A stretch of 64,000 bases of DNA from Paracoccus denitrificans (GTDB lineage Bacteria; Pseudomonadota; Alphaproteobacteria; Rhodobacterales; Rhodobacteraceae). The notes beneath the pieces were generated by a model. It was not told the DNA's origin. It made no database searches and worked only from the letters and a program-made list of their open reading frames with translations. The DNA is taken from contig QFNE01000008.1 in the NCBI GenBank assembly GCA_003240735.1, positions 1-64,000 of the forward strand, given 5' to 3'. This document shows, piece by piece, positions 51,535-60,809 of the stretch. A program made the translations under genes and the position numbers. The stretch's first letter is position 1. The number at the start of each line of letters is the position of its first letter.

Positions 51535-53556
51535 ATGGCCACGATACCATCAAACGACACGACGTTCCTGTTCGGGCGTCTGAACTGGAGCGCGATCCCG
51601 ACCGAGCCCATCGTCCTTGTGACGATGGTGGTCGTCGCGATCGGGGGCATCGCGCTGCTGGCGCTGCTGACGAAGTACCGCCTGTGGGGATACCTCTGGC
51701 ACGAATGGTTCACGACCGTCGATCACAAGAAGATCGGCATCATGTACGTCATTCTGGCGCTGATCATGTTTGTGCGCGGCTTTGCCGACGCGATCATGAT
51801 GCGTCTGCAGCAGGTCATGGCGTTCAACGGAAACGAAGGTTACCTGAACGCCCACCACTACGACCAGATCTTCACGGCGCACGGCGTTATCATGATCTTC
51901 TTCGTCGCGATGCCGTTCGTGACGGGTCTGATGAACTATGTCGTCCCGCTGCAGATCGGCGCGCGAGACGTGTCGTTCCCGTTCCTGAACAACTTTTCGT
52001 TCTGGATGACGGTCGGCGGCGCGATCATCACGATGGCATCCTTGTTCATAGGTGAGTTCGCGCAAACAGGCTGGTTGGCCTATCCGCCCCTGTCGGGCAT
52101 CGCCTCGTCACCATGGGTGGGCGTTGATTACTACATATGGGGCCTTCAGGTCGCAGGGATCGGGACGACGCTGTCGGGCATCAACCTGATCGTCACCATC
52201 GTGAAGATGCGTAACCCGGGCATGACCATGATGCGGATGCCGATTTTCACCTGGACCGCGCTGTGCACGAACATCTTGATCGTCGCAACCTTCCCGATCC
52301 TGACCATGACGCTGATCCTGCTGACGGCGGACCGGTATCTGGGGACCAACTTCTTCACCAATGACCTTGGTGGGAACCCGATGATGTACATCAACCTCAT
52401 CTGGATCTGGGGCCACCCAGAGGTTTACATCCTGATCCTGCCGCTGTTCGGCGTGTTTTCGGAAGTCACGGCGACCTTCTCGGGCAAGCGGCTCTTCGGC
52501 TACTCGTCGATGGTCTATGCGACGGTCTGTATCACGGTCCTGTCCTATCTGGTCTGGCTGCACCACTTCTTCACGATGGGGTCCGGCGCGTCGGTGAACT
52601 CGTTCTTCGGGATCACGACGATGATCATCTCGATCCCGACCGGAGCCAAGCTCTTCAACTGGCTGTTCACCATGTATGGGGGCCGGATCCGGTACGAACT
52701 TCCGATGATGTGGACCGTCGCGTTCATGCTGACCTTCACGGTTGGCGGCATGACGGGCGTTCTGCTGGCGGTTCCTCCGGCTGACTTCGTCCTGCACAAC
52801 TCGCTGTTCCTTGTCGCGCACTTCCACAACGTCATCATCGGCGGCGTGCTGTTCGGCCTGTTCGCCGCAGTCGCCTACTGGTGGCCCAAGGCCTTTGGCT
52901 TCAAGCTGAACGTGTTCTGGGGCAAGGTGTCGTTCTGGTTCTGGGTCGTCGGCTTCTGGACCGCCTTCATGCCGCTGTATGTGCTTGGCTTGATGGGCGT
53001 CACCCGCCGGATGCGCGTCTTCGATGATCCGTCCTTGCAGATCTGGTTCGGCATTGCCGCCTTCGGCGCCGTCCTGATCGCAATCGGTATCGCCGCGATG
53101 TTCATCCAGTACGGTGTGTCGATCTATCACCGCAACGACCCGGCCTATCGGGACGAAACGGGCGATCCTTGGAACGGGCGCACGCTGGAATGGGCGACCT
53201 CCTCGCCGCCGCCGGACTATAACTTTGCGTTCACCCCGGTGAGCCATGGTTTGGATACGTGGTGGGAAATGAAGGCGCACGGCCAGACTCGACCCGACAC
53301 CGACCGGTATGAGGCGATCCACATGCCGAAGAACACCGGCACTGGTGTGATCTTGGCCGCGCTGGCGACCGTGGTCGGCATGGCGCTGGTCTGGTACATC
53401 TGGTGGCTGGCGGCCTTGGGCTTCCTCGGCATCATCGCTGTCGCGATCGGCCATACCTTCAACTATCACCGCGACTTTTATATTCCGGCCCAACGGGTCC
53501 GGGAGGTCGAGGAAGCACGCACCCGCGAGCTGGCAAAATATGAGGCCAACGCATGA
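51535..53556 (+). CDS. cyoB: Ubiquinol oxidase subunit I (CyoB)
   Basis: Catalytic heme-copper subunit, 673 aa with about 15 helices. RGFADAIMMRLQQ and LNAHHYDQIFTAHG carry the Arg, Asp, His and Gln that form the high-affinity quinol site in E. coli CyoB; IWGHPEVYILILP has the CuB His and the His-Tyr crosslink pair; HHFFTMG and VAHFHNVIIGG bring the remaining heme and CuB ligands. The Glu of the D-channel is present in HPEVYI. It starts 12 nt after cyoA and overlaps cyoC by 4 nt. Confidence 0.98.
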   Translation: MATIPSNDTTFLFGRLNWSAIPTEPIVLVTMVVVAIGGIALLALLTKYRLWGYLWHEWFTTVDHKKIGIMYVILALIMFVRGFADAIMMRLQQVMAFNGNEGYLNAHHYDQIFTAHGVIMIFFVAMPFVTGLMNYVVPLQIGARDVSFPFLNNFSFWMTVGGAIITMASLFIGEFAQTGWLAYPPLSGIASSPWVGVDYYIWGLQVAGIGTTLSGINLIVTIVKMRNPGMTMMRMPIFTWTALCTNILIVATFPILTMTLILLTADRYLGTNFFTNDLGGNPMMYINLIWIWGHPEVYILILPLFGVFSEVTATFSGKRLFGYSSMVYATVCITVLSYLVWLHHFFTMGSGASVNSFFGITTMIISIPTGAKLFNWLFTMYGGRIRYELPMMWTVAFMLTFTVGGMTGVLLAVPPADFVLHNSLFLVAHFHNVIIGGVLFGLFAAVAYWWPKAFGFKLNVFWGKVSFWFWVVGFWTAFMPLYVLGLMGVTRRMRVFDDPSLQIWFGIAAFGAVLIAIGIAAMFIQYGVSIYHRNDPAYRDETGDPWNGRTLEWATSSPPPDYNFAFTPVSHGLDTWWEMKAHGQTRPDTDRYEAIHMPKNTGTGVILAALATVVGMALVWYIWWLAALGFLGIIAVAIGHTFNYHRDFYIPAQRVREVEEARTRELAKYEANA

Positions 53557-54173
53557 CCAGCGCAGCACTCAACGACACGGACCTCAACTACTGGGAGACC
53601 GAGCCGCACCACCATGAAGAAGGGGCGTCCACCAGCCTCGGCTTCTGGATCTACCTGATGAGCGACTGCCTGATGTTTGCAGTTCTCTTCGCAGTCTATG
53701 CGGTGCTGGGGAACAACTTCGCTGCGGGTCCCGGACCCAAGGCCCTGTTCGACCTGAACCTGATCGCACTGAACACGGCCATGCTGCTGTTTTCGTCGAT
53801 CACCTACGGGTTCGCGATGATCGCCATGGCGGCCAACCGTCAGGATGCGATGCAGCGCTGGCTGGCGGTGACGCTGTTCTTCGGCCTCTGCTTCCTGGGG
53901 ATCGAGCTTTATGAGTTCTATCACCTCTTCCATGAAGGGGCGGGGCCGCAGCGTTCGGCGTTCCTGTCGGCGTTCTTCCTGTTGGTGGGCACGCACGGTC
54001 TGCACGTCACGTTCGGTTCGATCTGGTTGGTCACGTTGATGGTGCAGGTCCAGAAAGAGGGTCTGATCCCGGCCAACCGCCGGCGCCTGGGCTGCCTTTC
54101 CATGTTCTGGCACTTCCTCGACGTGATCTGGATCGGTGTCTTCACCTTCGTCTATCTGATGGGAATGATCTGA
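53553..54173 (+). CDS. cyoC: Ubiquinol oxidase subunit III (CyoC)
   Basis: Five-helix subunit III of the bo3 oxidase, 206 aa. Motifs include LGFWIYLMSDCLMFAVLFAVY, GIELYEFYHLFHEGAGP with the conserved Glu, and GTHGLHVTFGSIWL. The ATG overlaps the cyoB stop by 4 nt (ATGA) and its own stop shares a base with the cyoD start (TGATG). Confidence 0.97.
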   Translation: MTSAALNDTDLNYWETEPHHHEEGASTSLGFWIYLMSDCLMFAVLFAVYAVLGNNFAAGPGPKALFDLNLIALNTAMLLFSSITYGFAMIAMAANRQDAMQRWLAVTLFFGLCFLGIELYEFYHLFHEGAGPQRSAFLSAFFLLVGTHGLHVTFGSIWLVTLMVQVQKEGLIPANRRRLGCLSMFWHFLDVIWIGVFTFVYLMGMI

Positions 54174-54610
54174 TGGCCCAACAAGCGCATCGCTCCGATC
54201 CCCGCACGTCCGTCAACAGCGGCACCCATAGCGGCCCCAATCACCACGGAACCGCTCACGAGCATTTCGAGGAAGATCAGGCGCACGGCACCTATCGCTC
54301 CTACATAACGGGGTTCGTGCTGTCGGTCATCCTGACGGCGATCCCCTTCGCCATCGTGATGAGCGGCGGGTTCGACAGCCGGATGTGGACGGTTCTGACC
54401 GTCATCGCATTCGCGGTCGTGCAGGTCGTCGTCCACATGATCTACTTCCTGCACATGAACACGCGCAGCGATGAAGGCTGGACGGCCATGTCGATGATGT
54501 TCACCATTATCGTCGTGGTCATCATGATGGTGGGGTCGTTGTGGGTCATGTACCACCTCAACACCAACATGATGCCGGAAATGAACATGCCGACAGGCAT
54601 CGGTTCATGA
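54173..54610 (+). CDS. cyoD: Ubiquinol oxidase subunit IV (CyoD)
   Basis: Small three-helix subunit, 145 aa, that helps assembly of the CuB site. The first 40 residues are polar and His-rich (GTHSGPNHHGTAHEHFEED), longer than in E. coli (109 aa); the core reads RSYITGFVLSVILTAIPFAIVM and VHMIYFLHMNTRSDEGW. It begins on the last base of cyoC and overlaps the SURF1 gene by 4 nt. Confidence 0.95.
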   Translation: MAQQAHRSDPRTSVNSGTHSGPNHHGTAHEHFEEDQAHGTYRSYITGFVLSVILTAIPFAIVMSGGFDSRMWTVLTVIAFAVVQVVVHMIYFLHMNTRSDEGWTAMSMMFTIIVVVIMMVGSLWVMYHLNTNMMPEMNMPTGIGS

Positions 54611-55344
54611 CCAAGGGCCGCCGCGGTCTGGGGCCGTTGGTCCTGCTGCTGGCGGCCATCGGCGTTCTGATCCTGCTGGGCCTTGGCGTCTGGCAGGTTC
54701 AGCGTCTCGCCTGGAAGAACGACTTGATTGCGCGTGTCGATGCGCGCGTGGCGGCTGACCCGGTCGCGCCACCGCCCCCCGCGCAATGGGATGCCATGAC
54801 GGCAGACCAGACCGAATATCTGCGGGTCGCCGTTCAAGGTCGGTTTCTGCCCGATGACGACACACTTGTGCAGGCGGTCACGACCGCTGGGTCTGGCTTT
54901 TGGGTCATGACCCCTTTTCAGGCAATCGACGGCTGGATCGTCCTGGTCAATCGCGGATTTGTCCCCCGTGACCAGCGCGCCGAAAGCGATCGGCCGCTGT
55001 CCACCGATTTGATGACCGTCACCGGTCTTTTGCGCGAGACGCAGCCAAAAGGCGCATTCCTGCGCAAAAACGACCCGACGCAGGATCGGTGGTATTCGCG
55101 TGACGTTCAGGAAATTGCCGCCGCCCGAAACCTTGGCCCGGTGGCGCCCTGGTTCATCGACGCCGACGATGGGGCGAACGGCAGTCCGCCAGATGCGCTG
55201 CCGATCGGCGGTCTGACCGTTATCCACTTTCCCAACAGCCACTTGTCCTATGCGCTGACGTGGTTCGGCATGGCGGTGCTGCTGCTCATCGGCGTCTGGT
55301 ATGCCGACCGTCGCGCTCGGGAGCGCCAGCACATCGCGCAGTAA
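54607..55344 (+). CDS. SURF1 family protein
   Basis: Assembly factor for heme-copper oxidases, 245 aa with a transmembrane helix at each end (LGPLVLLLAAIGVLILLGLGVW and ALTWFGMAVLLLIGVWYADR in part) around a periplasmic domain. WQVQRLAWKNDLI, GFWVMTPFQ and WIVLVNRGFVPRD are SURF1 motifs. The start at 54607 overlaps the cyoD stop by 4 nt, tying it to the bo3 oxidase. No cyoE (heme O synthase) is in the window, so that step must be encoded elsewhere. Confidence 0.93.
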   Translation: MTKGRRGLGPLVLLLAAIGVLILLGLGVWQVQRLAWKNDLIARVDARVAADPVAPPPPAQWDAMTADQTEYLRVAVQGRFLPDDDTLVQAVTTAGSGFWVMTPFQAIDGWIVLVNRGFVPRDQRAESDRPLSTDLMTVTGLLRETQPKGAFLRKNDPTQDRWYSRDVQEIAAARNLGPVAPWFIDADDGANGSPPDALPIGGLTVIHFPNSHLSYALTWFGMAVLLLIGVWYADRRARERQHIAQ

Positions 55345-55418
55345 TCGCGCGGTCAAGGCTGGGAACCGCCTGTCCGTCGGATGGTTGACTGAACGGCAGC
55401 GCTTGGCATGAGGGTCGG

Positions 55419-56447
55419 ATGACAAACGAACTTGAACCAGTCTGGTCGTCAACGCGGGTATGGAACGGTGTCACGATTGACCATGACGGACGCGCTTTCG
55501 TCAGCTTTCCATCCTGTGACGGTCCGGGCGTTCAGTTGGCCCGGCTTGACGCGGAAGGCAACGCGCAGCCCTACCCAGATCCGGCGTGGAACAAGGTACG
55601 CGAGACGCCCGACCCCGCGGCAGGGTTCGTGAACGTCAATGCAGCGCGGATCGGACCTGACGGCAAGCTTTGGGTCATCGACGGCGGAGCGCAAGGGATC
55701 GGCAAACCGGCAGTTCCGGGTGGCGGACGTTTGATCGTGTTCGATACGGACACGGACACCCACGTCGACACCATCGACCTTGCGCCCTGTCTGAAGCCGA
55801 ACAGCTATGTCGACGACATCCGCTTCAACGGTGATTTCATCTATGTCACCGATGCGGGCGCACCTGGGATGGTCGTCGTGAACAGGCAGACCGGGCAGAT
55901 GCGCCGGGTGCTGAACGACCACTTTTCGACCACCGATCAGCGGGCGATGTATGCCGACGGTAAGCTGCTCCTGACCGAGGACGGCTCCGAACTGCGCGTT
56001 CACAACGACCAGATCGAGGTCTCTCCAGATGGTTCCAAGGTCTACTATCAGCCGTCCAGCGGTCCGCTTTATGTCCTGCCGAGCGCGCTGCTCGATGATT
56101 TCGACACCCCGGAAGAAACGATCGCTGGCGCGGTGACCGAGTTTTTCGATGGCGGCACGACCGGTGGCACGGCAATCGACGCGGCCGGGACGATCTATCT
56201 CAATTCCACCAACCGCCGGCAGCTGCTGCGCATCTATCCTGACGGCACATCGGACGTGCTTTTGCAGGATGATCGCCTGATCTGGGCAGACGCGATGTGG
56301 ATCACCGGCGACGGTTACCTTTACATCCCAGCGACCCAGCAGAACCGCACACCGGGCTTCAATGCTGGTCGGATGACGGTCCAGTATCCGGTGTGGATCT
56401 ACCGGCTGAAGATTGATCAGTCGCCTGCCCTGAACGATCATTCCTGA
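55419..56447 (+). CDS. Major royal jelly protein/Yellow-like beta-propeller protein
   Basis: A 342-aa protein predicted to form a six-bladed propeller. Segments GKLWVIDGGAQGIGKPA, GGGRLIVFDTDTDTHVDTIDL and YVDDIRFNGDFIYVTDAG match the MRJP/yellow (L-dopachrome tautomerase-related) family, more than the SMP-30 gluconolactonases, which are related. No signal peptide is visible, so it is probably cytoplasmic. Substrate unknown. It is followed 14 nt later by the PCC-domain gene, suggesting a two-gene unit. Confidence 0.75.
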   Translation: MTNELEPVWSSTRVWNGVTIDHDGRAFVSFPSCDGPGVQLARLDAEGNAQPYPDPAWNKVRETPDPAAGFVNVNAARIGPDGKLWVIDGGAQGIGKPAVPGGGRLIVFDTDTDTHVDTIDLAPCLKPNSYVDDIRFNGDFIYVTDAGAPGMVVVNRQTGQMRRVLNDHFSTTDQRAMYADGKLLLTEDGSELRVHNDQIEVSPDGSKVYYQPSSGPLYVLPSALLDDFDTPEETIAGAVTEFFDGGTTGGTAIDAAGTIYLNSTNRRQLLRIYPDGTSDVLLQDDRLIWADAMWITGDGYLYIPATQQNRTPGFNAGRMTVQYPVWIYRLKIDQSPALNDHS

Positions 56448-56461
56448 AGAAAGGCCATGCG

Positions 56462-56977
56462 ATGACCCATCTGCTGACTGCGCGCGACGGTGACTATCTG
56501 AAACCCGAAGAGATCGCGCCGGAGGGGTCCGCACCTGGCCTGAGATGGACCGAGGTCAGGCCGGGGGATCACCCCGCATATCTGGCTGTCTTTGGCGCCG
56601 GGGACGAAATCGTCTCGGGGTTGGAAGATTTCTGCAACAAGGTCGATTTCGGCTATGCCGCATTTCGGGGAATCGGCGCGGGACGTGACTTCAAGCTTGC
56701 GTGGTATGCCCTTGATCGCAAAGCATATCGCGTCATCGACGTCCACGGTCAGGTCGAGATCCTGTCGTTGGAAGGCAACATCGGCGTCGGCCAGGACGGC
56801 AAGCACATCGTACACTGCCATGTGACTGTCAGCGACGAAACGGGGCGCACGTGCGGTGGCCATCTGCTTCACGGGGTCGTCCAGCCGACGCTTGAGTTGT
56901 TCATCGATCTGTCGCCGGTCCGGCCGGTCAAGGTGATGAACCCGGCGGTCGGACTGCCGCTTTACGACATCGGCTGA
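56462..56977 (+). CDS. PCC/DUF296 domain protein
   Basis: A 171-aa protein with the plant-and-prokaryote conserved (PPC/DUF296) domain: VEILSLEGNIGVGQDGKHIVHCHVTVSD and GGHLLHGVVQPTLELFI (each shown in part), where the His and Gly-Gly-His residues are the family core. Bacterial members form trimers, and function is largely unknown; plant relatives carry AT-hooks, absent here. The Met at 56462 begins MTHLLTARDGDYL. Probably co-transcribed with the MRJP-like gene. Confidence 0.75.
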   Translation: MTHLLTARDGDYLKPEEIAPEGSAPGLRWTEVRPGDHPAYLAVFGAGDEIVSGLEDFCNKVDFGYAAFRGIGAGRDFKLAWYALDRKAYRVIDVHGQVEILSLEGNIGVGQDGKHIVHCHVTVSDETGRTCGGHLLHGVVQPTLELFIDLSPVRPVKVMNPAVGLPLYDIG

Positions 56978-56990
56978 CGCCCGGAATGGC

Positions 56991-57006
56991 CCGGACCATC
57001 GTCCGG
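56991..57006. terminator. Stem-loop between convergent PCC and hydrolase genes
   Basis: CCGGAC-CATC-GTCCGG is a perfect 6-bp stem with a 4-nt loop in the 38-nt convergent gap. It lacks a T run, so termination, if any, would be weak or factor-assisted. Confidence 0.4.
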
Positions 57007-57015
57007 ACCGCCCGT

Positions 57016-57837
57016 TCACTTCGCCAGGAACGACAGGACGTCCGCGTTCACCTGATCGGCGTTCGCCGCCAGCGTTCCGTGCGGCGCGCCGTCGTACTCG
57101 ATGTATGTCGCATCCGGCTTCAGTCGCGCCAGACGTGCACCTGTGGCCTTGATCGGTACGGTCGCATCACCCGTCCCGTGGATGACCAGCGTCGGCACGT
57201 TGATCGACGCAATGTCCCCCGTGAAGTCCGTCTTGCCGAATGCGTCGACGCACTTCGTCGTCGCAATCGGGCTGGCGATCATTGCCATGCCCCACGACCA
57301 ATCCAGGACCGCCTGGCTGACCGGATGGGATAGCATCCCAACGCCGTAGAAGGATTTCGTGAAGTCCACGAAGAACGCCTGTCGATCCTTGACGATGCCG
57401 TCCTTGATCTTCTCCAATTCTTCCTCGGGGACGCCGTCGGGGTTGTCAGCGGTTTTCAGGACGCCCGGCACCACCGAGGAGATGAAGGCGACCTTGCTGA
57501 CGCCCTTGCCGCCGTGACGCGACATGTACCGTGCAATTTCGCCGCCCCCCATGGAAAAGCCCACCAGCGCGACGTCCGACAGCGACAGGGCATCGACCAC
57601 CGACGCCAGATCATCCGCGAACGTATCGTAATCGTATCCATCGACGGGCTGCTCGGATCGACCGAACCCGCGGCGGTCGTACCCGATGACGCGGTACCCA
57701 GCATCCAGCAGCGCGCGGGCCTGATGCTCCCACGAATCCGCGTTCAGCGGCCAGCCGTGGATCAGGAGCACGGGCTTGCCCTTTCCCCAGTCCCGAACAA
57801 AGATCTGCGTGCCGTCCTTGGCTTCAACAAAGCTCAT
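57016..57837 (-). CDS. Alpha/beta hydrolase (non-heme chloroperoxidase-like)
   Basis: A 273-aa serine hydrolase. The oxyanion region is LLIHGWPLNADSW, the nucleophile Ser is residue 95 in GFSMGGGE, and the Asp and His are in HGTGDATVPIKA and APHGTLAANAD. This arrangement fits the cofactor-free haloperoxidase/esterase group; chloroperoxidase activity is usually incidental and the true substrate is unknown. Single gene, convergent with the PCC gene, divergent from rplY. Confidence 0.88.
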   Translation of the reverse strand: MSFVEAKDGTQIFVRDWGKGKPVLLIHGWPLNADSWEHQARALLDAGYRVIGYDRRGFGRSEQPVDGYDYDTFADDLASVVDALSLSDVALVGFSMGGGEIARYMSRHGGKGVSKVAFISSVVPGVLKTADNPDGVPEEELEKIKDGIVKDRQAFFVDFTKSFYGVGMLSHPVSQAVLDWSWGMAMIASPIATTKCVDAFGKTDFTGDIASINVPTLVIHGTGDATVPIKATGARLARLKPDATYIEYDGAPHGTLAANADQVNADVLSFLAK

Positions 57838-57929
57838 CGTGAAATCCCAACATTTGCTTGTTTCGATGCTGGGACAACGACGCCGCCACTTGCCCCGTTC
57901 CCAGACGGACGATGCCAGCGTTTACAGGG

Positions 57930-57958
57930 TTGCGGGTCGGCGTCCGCTGCCCTATACG
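57930..57958 (+). promoter_or_regulatory. Candidate promoter of rplY
   Basis: TTGCGG (57930-57935) and TATACG (57953-57958) with an ideal 17-nt spacer, 62 nt before the rplY start. Good match to a housekeeping promoter in position and spacing. Confidence 0.6.
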
Positions 57959-58020
57959 CGCGACGCGGTCATGCACCCTTGGAGGATGGCCGCGTTTTTT
58001 GTTTTATAAGGAATATAGCA

Positions 58021-58656
58021 ATGGCCAAAGAGATCCCGGATCTGGTGGCTGAGGCACGCGTGGGGACAGGCAAGGGGGCCGCCCGCCAAGCTCGCCGTAA
58101 CGGCAAGGTGCCCGGTATCGTGTATGGTGACGGCAAGGACCCCTCGCCGATCCAGCTCGACTTCAACCCCCTGCTGACCAAGCTGCGCGCCGGTCGCTTC
58201 ATGTCCACGCTGTGGAACCTGAAGGTGGAAGGTCAGGACGACGTCCGCGTCATCTGCCGCGGCGTTCAGCGCGACGTGGTGAAAGACCTGCCGACGCATA
58301 TCGACTTCATGCGCCTGCACCGCAACACTCGCGTCAACCTGTTCATCCACGTGAACTTCGAAAACCACGAAGAAGCGCCCGGCTTGAAAAAAGGCGGCAC
58401 GCTGGTTGTGGTGCGTCCCGAGGTTGAGCTGGTCGTGACCGCATCGGACATTCCCGACCACCTGACGGTTGACCTGACCGGCAAGGAAGTCGGTGACACC
58501 ATCCACATCAGCGACGTCACGTTGCCCAAAGGTGTGAAACCGACGATCGACCGCAATTTCGTCATCGCCAACATCGCCGCCCCGTCCAGCCTGCGCGCTG
58601 AAGAGGCGGCCGAAGGCGACGCGGAAGCGACCGAAGAGGCCGCAGCCGAAGAATAA
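58021..58656 (+). CDS. rplY: 50S ribosomal protein L25/general stress protein Ctc
   Basis: 5S rRNA-binding ribosomal protein of the long CTC form, 211 aa. The L25 domain (residues 1-95: ARVGTGKGAARQARRNGKVPGIVYG in part, PTHIDFMRL) is followed by the TL5 C-terminal beta domain and an acidic Ala/Glu tail (EEAAEGDAEATEEAAAEE). An AAGGAA site precedes the ATG; a strong terminator follows. In many Rhodobacterales pth follows rplY; here it does not, an FkbM gene being convergent instead. Confidence 0.96.
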   Translation: MAKEIPDLVAEARVGTGKGAARQARRNGKVPGIVYGDGKDPSPIQLDFNPLLTKLRAGRFMSTLWNLKVEGQDDVRVICRGVQRDVVKDLPTHIDFMRLHRNTRVNLFIHVNFENHEEAPGLKKGGTLVVVRPEVELVVTASDIPDHLTVDLTGKEVGDTIHISDVTLPKGVKPTIDRNFVIANIAAPSSLRAEEAAEGDAEATEEAAAEE

Positions 58657-58681
58657 TCGGCACGCGCACGTCATTGAAATC

Positions 58682-58708
58682 GGGCGGCCCTTCTAGGTCG
58701 CCCTTTTT
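58682..58708 (+). terminator. Intrinsic terminator after rplY
   Basis: GGGCGGCC and GGTCGCCC pair over 8 bp (one G-T) around a 6-nt loop, followed at once by TTTTT. It lies 26 nt after the rplY stop. Confidence 0.9.
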
Positions 58709-58719
58709 CGTTGCGTTTT

Positions 58720-59403
58720 TCAGATGTCGCGGATCAGCGCCACGACCTCTTCTGTCTTGTCTGGACTTGCCGGATGGAAGCCTTGTGCGGCCAGCCTGTT
58801 CAGCAATTCGTCCCGTTCTCCGGCGCGATAGAGGATGGGGTGAAGCTCCATCACGATCAGGCGCAGGTTTGTCGGCAGGGGCTGCGACAGGGCAGCGATT
58901 TCGGCCCCCTCGATATCCATCGACAATACGGTGGCATCGGCACGCCGAAGCAGCTTTGACAGACTGCGGGTCCGCACCTGATGTGCGATGCCTTTGCCGG
59001 CATGACGAGCGTTGACCGACGCGCTCCAGAACGCGGCGTGGACATGCAGGGTCGTGTCGTGGCCGTCTTGGGCATCACCGCCAACGGCTGCGTTGATAAC
59101 GGTGACGCCCTGTCCCACGTTCAGTCGCAGATTGCGCTTCAGCGTTCGGATCAGGTCTGGGTTGGCCTCAACCGCCATGACGGCGGTCGGGCCGACAACG
59201 CGCGCGGCGACGATGCTGACCAACCCCAGCCCCGCCCCCGCATCCAGAACCCGGTCGCCCGGTCGCAGATGGCGTTGCAGCAAGCCACGTTCATAACGTT
59301 CGAACCGTCCGTCCGACAGGCGCATGCGCACACGCTCGTTCAGCGCGGCGACTGGCGCCTCGATCACGGCATCGTCGATCAGAAAGCGTTCAACCTCGGA
59401 CAA
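58720..59403 (-). CDS. FkbM family methyltransferase
   Basis: A 227-aa SAM-dependent methyltransferase. The N-terminal part has LRPGDRVLDAGAGLGLVSIVAA (SAM-binding loop in part), AVEANPDLIRTLKRNL and the FkbM hallmark LSMDIEGAEIAAL. Family members methylate sugar or polyketide hydroxyls; the acceptor here is unknown. Single gene, convergent with rplY and divergent from trmFO. Confidence 0.85.
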   Translation of the reverse strand: MSEVERFLIDDAVIEAPVAALNERVRMRLSDGRFERYERGLLQRHLRPGDRVLDAGAGLGLVSIVAARVVGPTAVMAVEANPDLIRTLKRNLRLNVGQGVTVINAAVGGDAQDGHDTTLHVHAAFWSASVNARHAGKGIAHQVRTRSLSKLLRRADATVLSMDIEGAEIAALSQPLPTNLRLIVMELHPILYRAGERDELLNRLAAQGFHPASPDKTEEVVALIRDI

Positions 59404-59474
59404 ACCGCCCGCTCCTTGCGATGGGGTGCGGGGACTGATAGCAACCGCCTTTGCCCCTCACCAGAGGTTTTGCC

Positions 59475-60809
59475 ATGCAGCCCATCCACATCGTCGGCGC
59501 CGGCCTTGCCGGATCAGAGGCCGCCTGGCAGATCGCCCAGGCTGGCATTCCGGTGATCCTGCACGAGATGCGGCCCAAGGTTGAAACCTTTGCGCATCAG
59601 TCGGGCGACTGTGCGGAAATGGTGTGCTCGAACAGCTTTCGATCAGACGATGACGTGAACAACGCGGTGGGCCAGCTACACTGGGAGATGCGTGCGGCCG
59701 ACGGGTTGATCATGGCCATGGCCGACCGCCACCGACTGCCGGCGGGCGGCGCGCTGGCAGTTGATCGCGGTGCGTTTTCCGCGGCGGTCACGCGGGCCCT
59801 GACCGATCATCCGCTTGTCAGCTTTGAACCTGGTGAGCTACAGGACCTGCCGACCGATGGCAGTTGGATCATTGCGACCGGGCCCCTGACGTCCGACGCA
59901 CTGGGTCAGGCCATCGCGCGGGTGACGGGCGCAGAGTCGCTGGCGTTCTTTGACGCGATTGCCCCCATCGTGCATGCCGACAGCATCGACATGTCCGTGG
60001 CATGGCGCCAGTCCCGCTATGACAAGGGCGACACCGAAGAGGAACGGACGGCCTATATCAACTGCCCGATGACCAAGCCCGAATACGAGGCGTTCATCGA
60101 CGCGATGCTTGCCGCCGACAAGGCGCAGTTCCACGAGGGCGAGACGGCGGGTTATTTTGACGGCTGCCTGCCGATCGAGGTGATGACTGAACGCGGGCGC
60201 GAAACCCTGCGCCACGGCCCGATGAAGCCTGTCGGCCTGACCAACGCCCACAAGCCCGAAGAAAAAGCCTATGCCGTCGTCCAGTTGCGCCGCGACAACG
60301 CGCTGGGCACGCTTTACAACATCGTCGGCTTTCAGACGAAGATGAAGCATGGCGCCCAGACCGAGGTGTTTCGGATGATCCCGGGCCTGCAGAACGCCTC
60401 GTTCGCGCGGTTGGGGGGCATTCACCGCAATACGTTTTTGAACTCGCCCACGCTGCTGGACGACCGCATGCGTCTGCGCGCGATGCCGCATCTGCGGTTC
60501 GCGGGACAGATCACGGGCGTCGAAGGCTATGTCGAAAGCGCGGCGATGGGGATGCTGGCGGGCCGCATGGCCGCCGCAGAACGTCTGGGCCGCGACTTGC
60601 CCCCGCCGCCCGGCACGACAGCCATCGGCGCGCTGGTCCACCACATCACCGGCGGGGCCGAGGCCAAGACGTTCCAACCGATGAACGTCAATTTCGGTCT
60701 GTTCCCTCCGGTCGAGGCCAAGGGCGGTCGCCGTGGCCGCAAGGACCGCTATCCGGCCTATACCGACCGGGCCAAGCAGGATTTCGGGGCGTGGCTGGCG
60801 GTCCAGTAA
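59475..60809 (+). CDS. trmFO: Methylenetetrahydrofolate--tRNA-(uracil(54)-C5)-methyltransferase TrmFO
   Basis: Folate/FAD-dependent enzyme making ribothymidine at tRNA position 54. At 444 aa it has the FAD-binding IHIVGAGLAGSEAAWQIA, the active-site VCSNSFRSDD with its conserved Cys, GGALAVDRGAFS and MGMLAGRMAAAERLG. The start at 59475 is preceded by AGAGG; the frame runs eight codons upstream. gluQRS starts inside its last codons (19-nt overlap). Confidence 0.96.
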   Translation: MQPIHIVGAGLAGSEAAWQIAQAGIPVILHEMRPKVETFAHQSGDCAEMVCSNSFRSDDDVNNAVGQLHWEMRAADGLIMAMADRHRLPAGGALAVDRGAFSAAVTRALTDHPLVSFEPGELQDLPTDGSWIIATGPLTSDALGQAIARVTGAESLAFFDAIAPIVHADSIDMSVAWRQSRYDKGDTEEERTAYINCPMTKPEYEAFIDAMLAADKAQFHEGETAGYFDGCLPIEVMTERGRETLRHGPMKPVGLTNAHKPEEKAYAVVQLRRDNALGTLYNIVGFQTKMKHGAQTEVFRMIPGLQNASFARLGGIHRNTFLNSPTLLDDRMRLRAMPHLRFAGQITGVEGYVESAAMGMLAGRMAAAERLGRDLPPPPGTTAIGALVHHITGGAEAKTFQPMNVNFGLFPPVEAKGGRRGRKDRYPAYTDRAKQDFGAWLAVQ

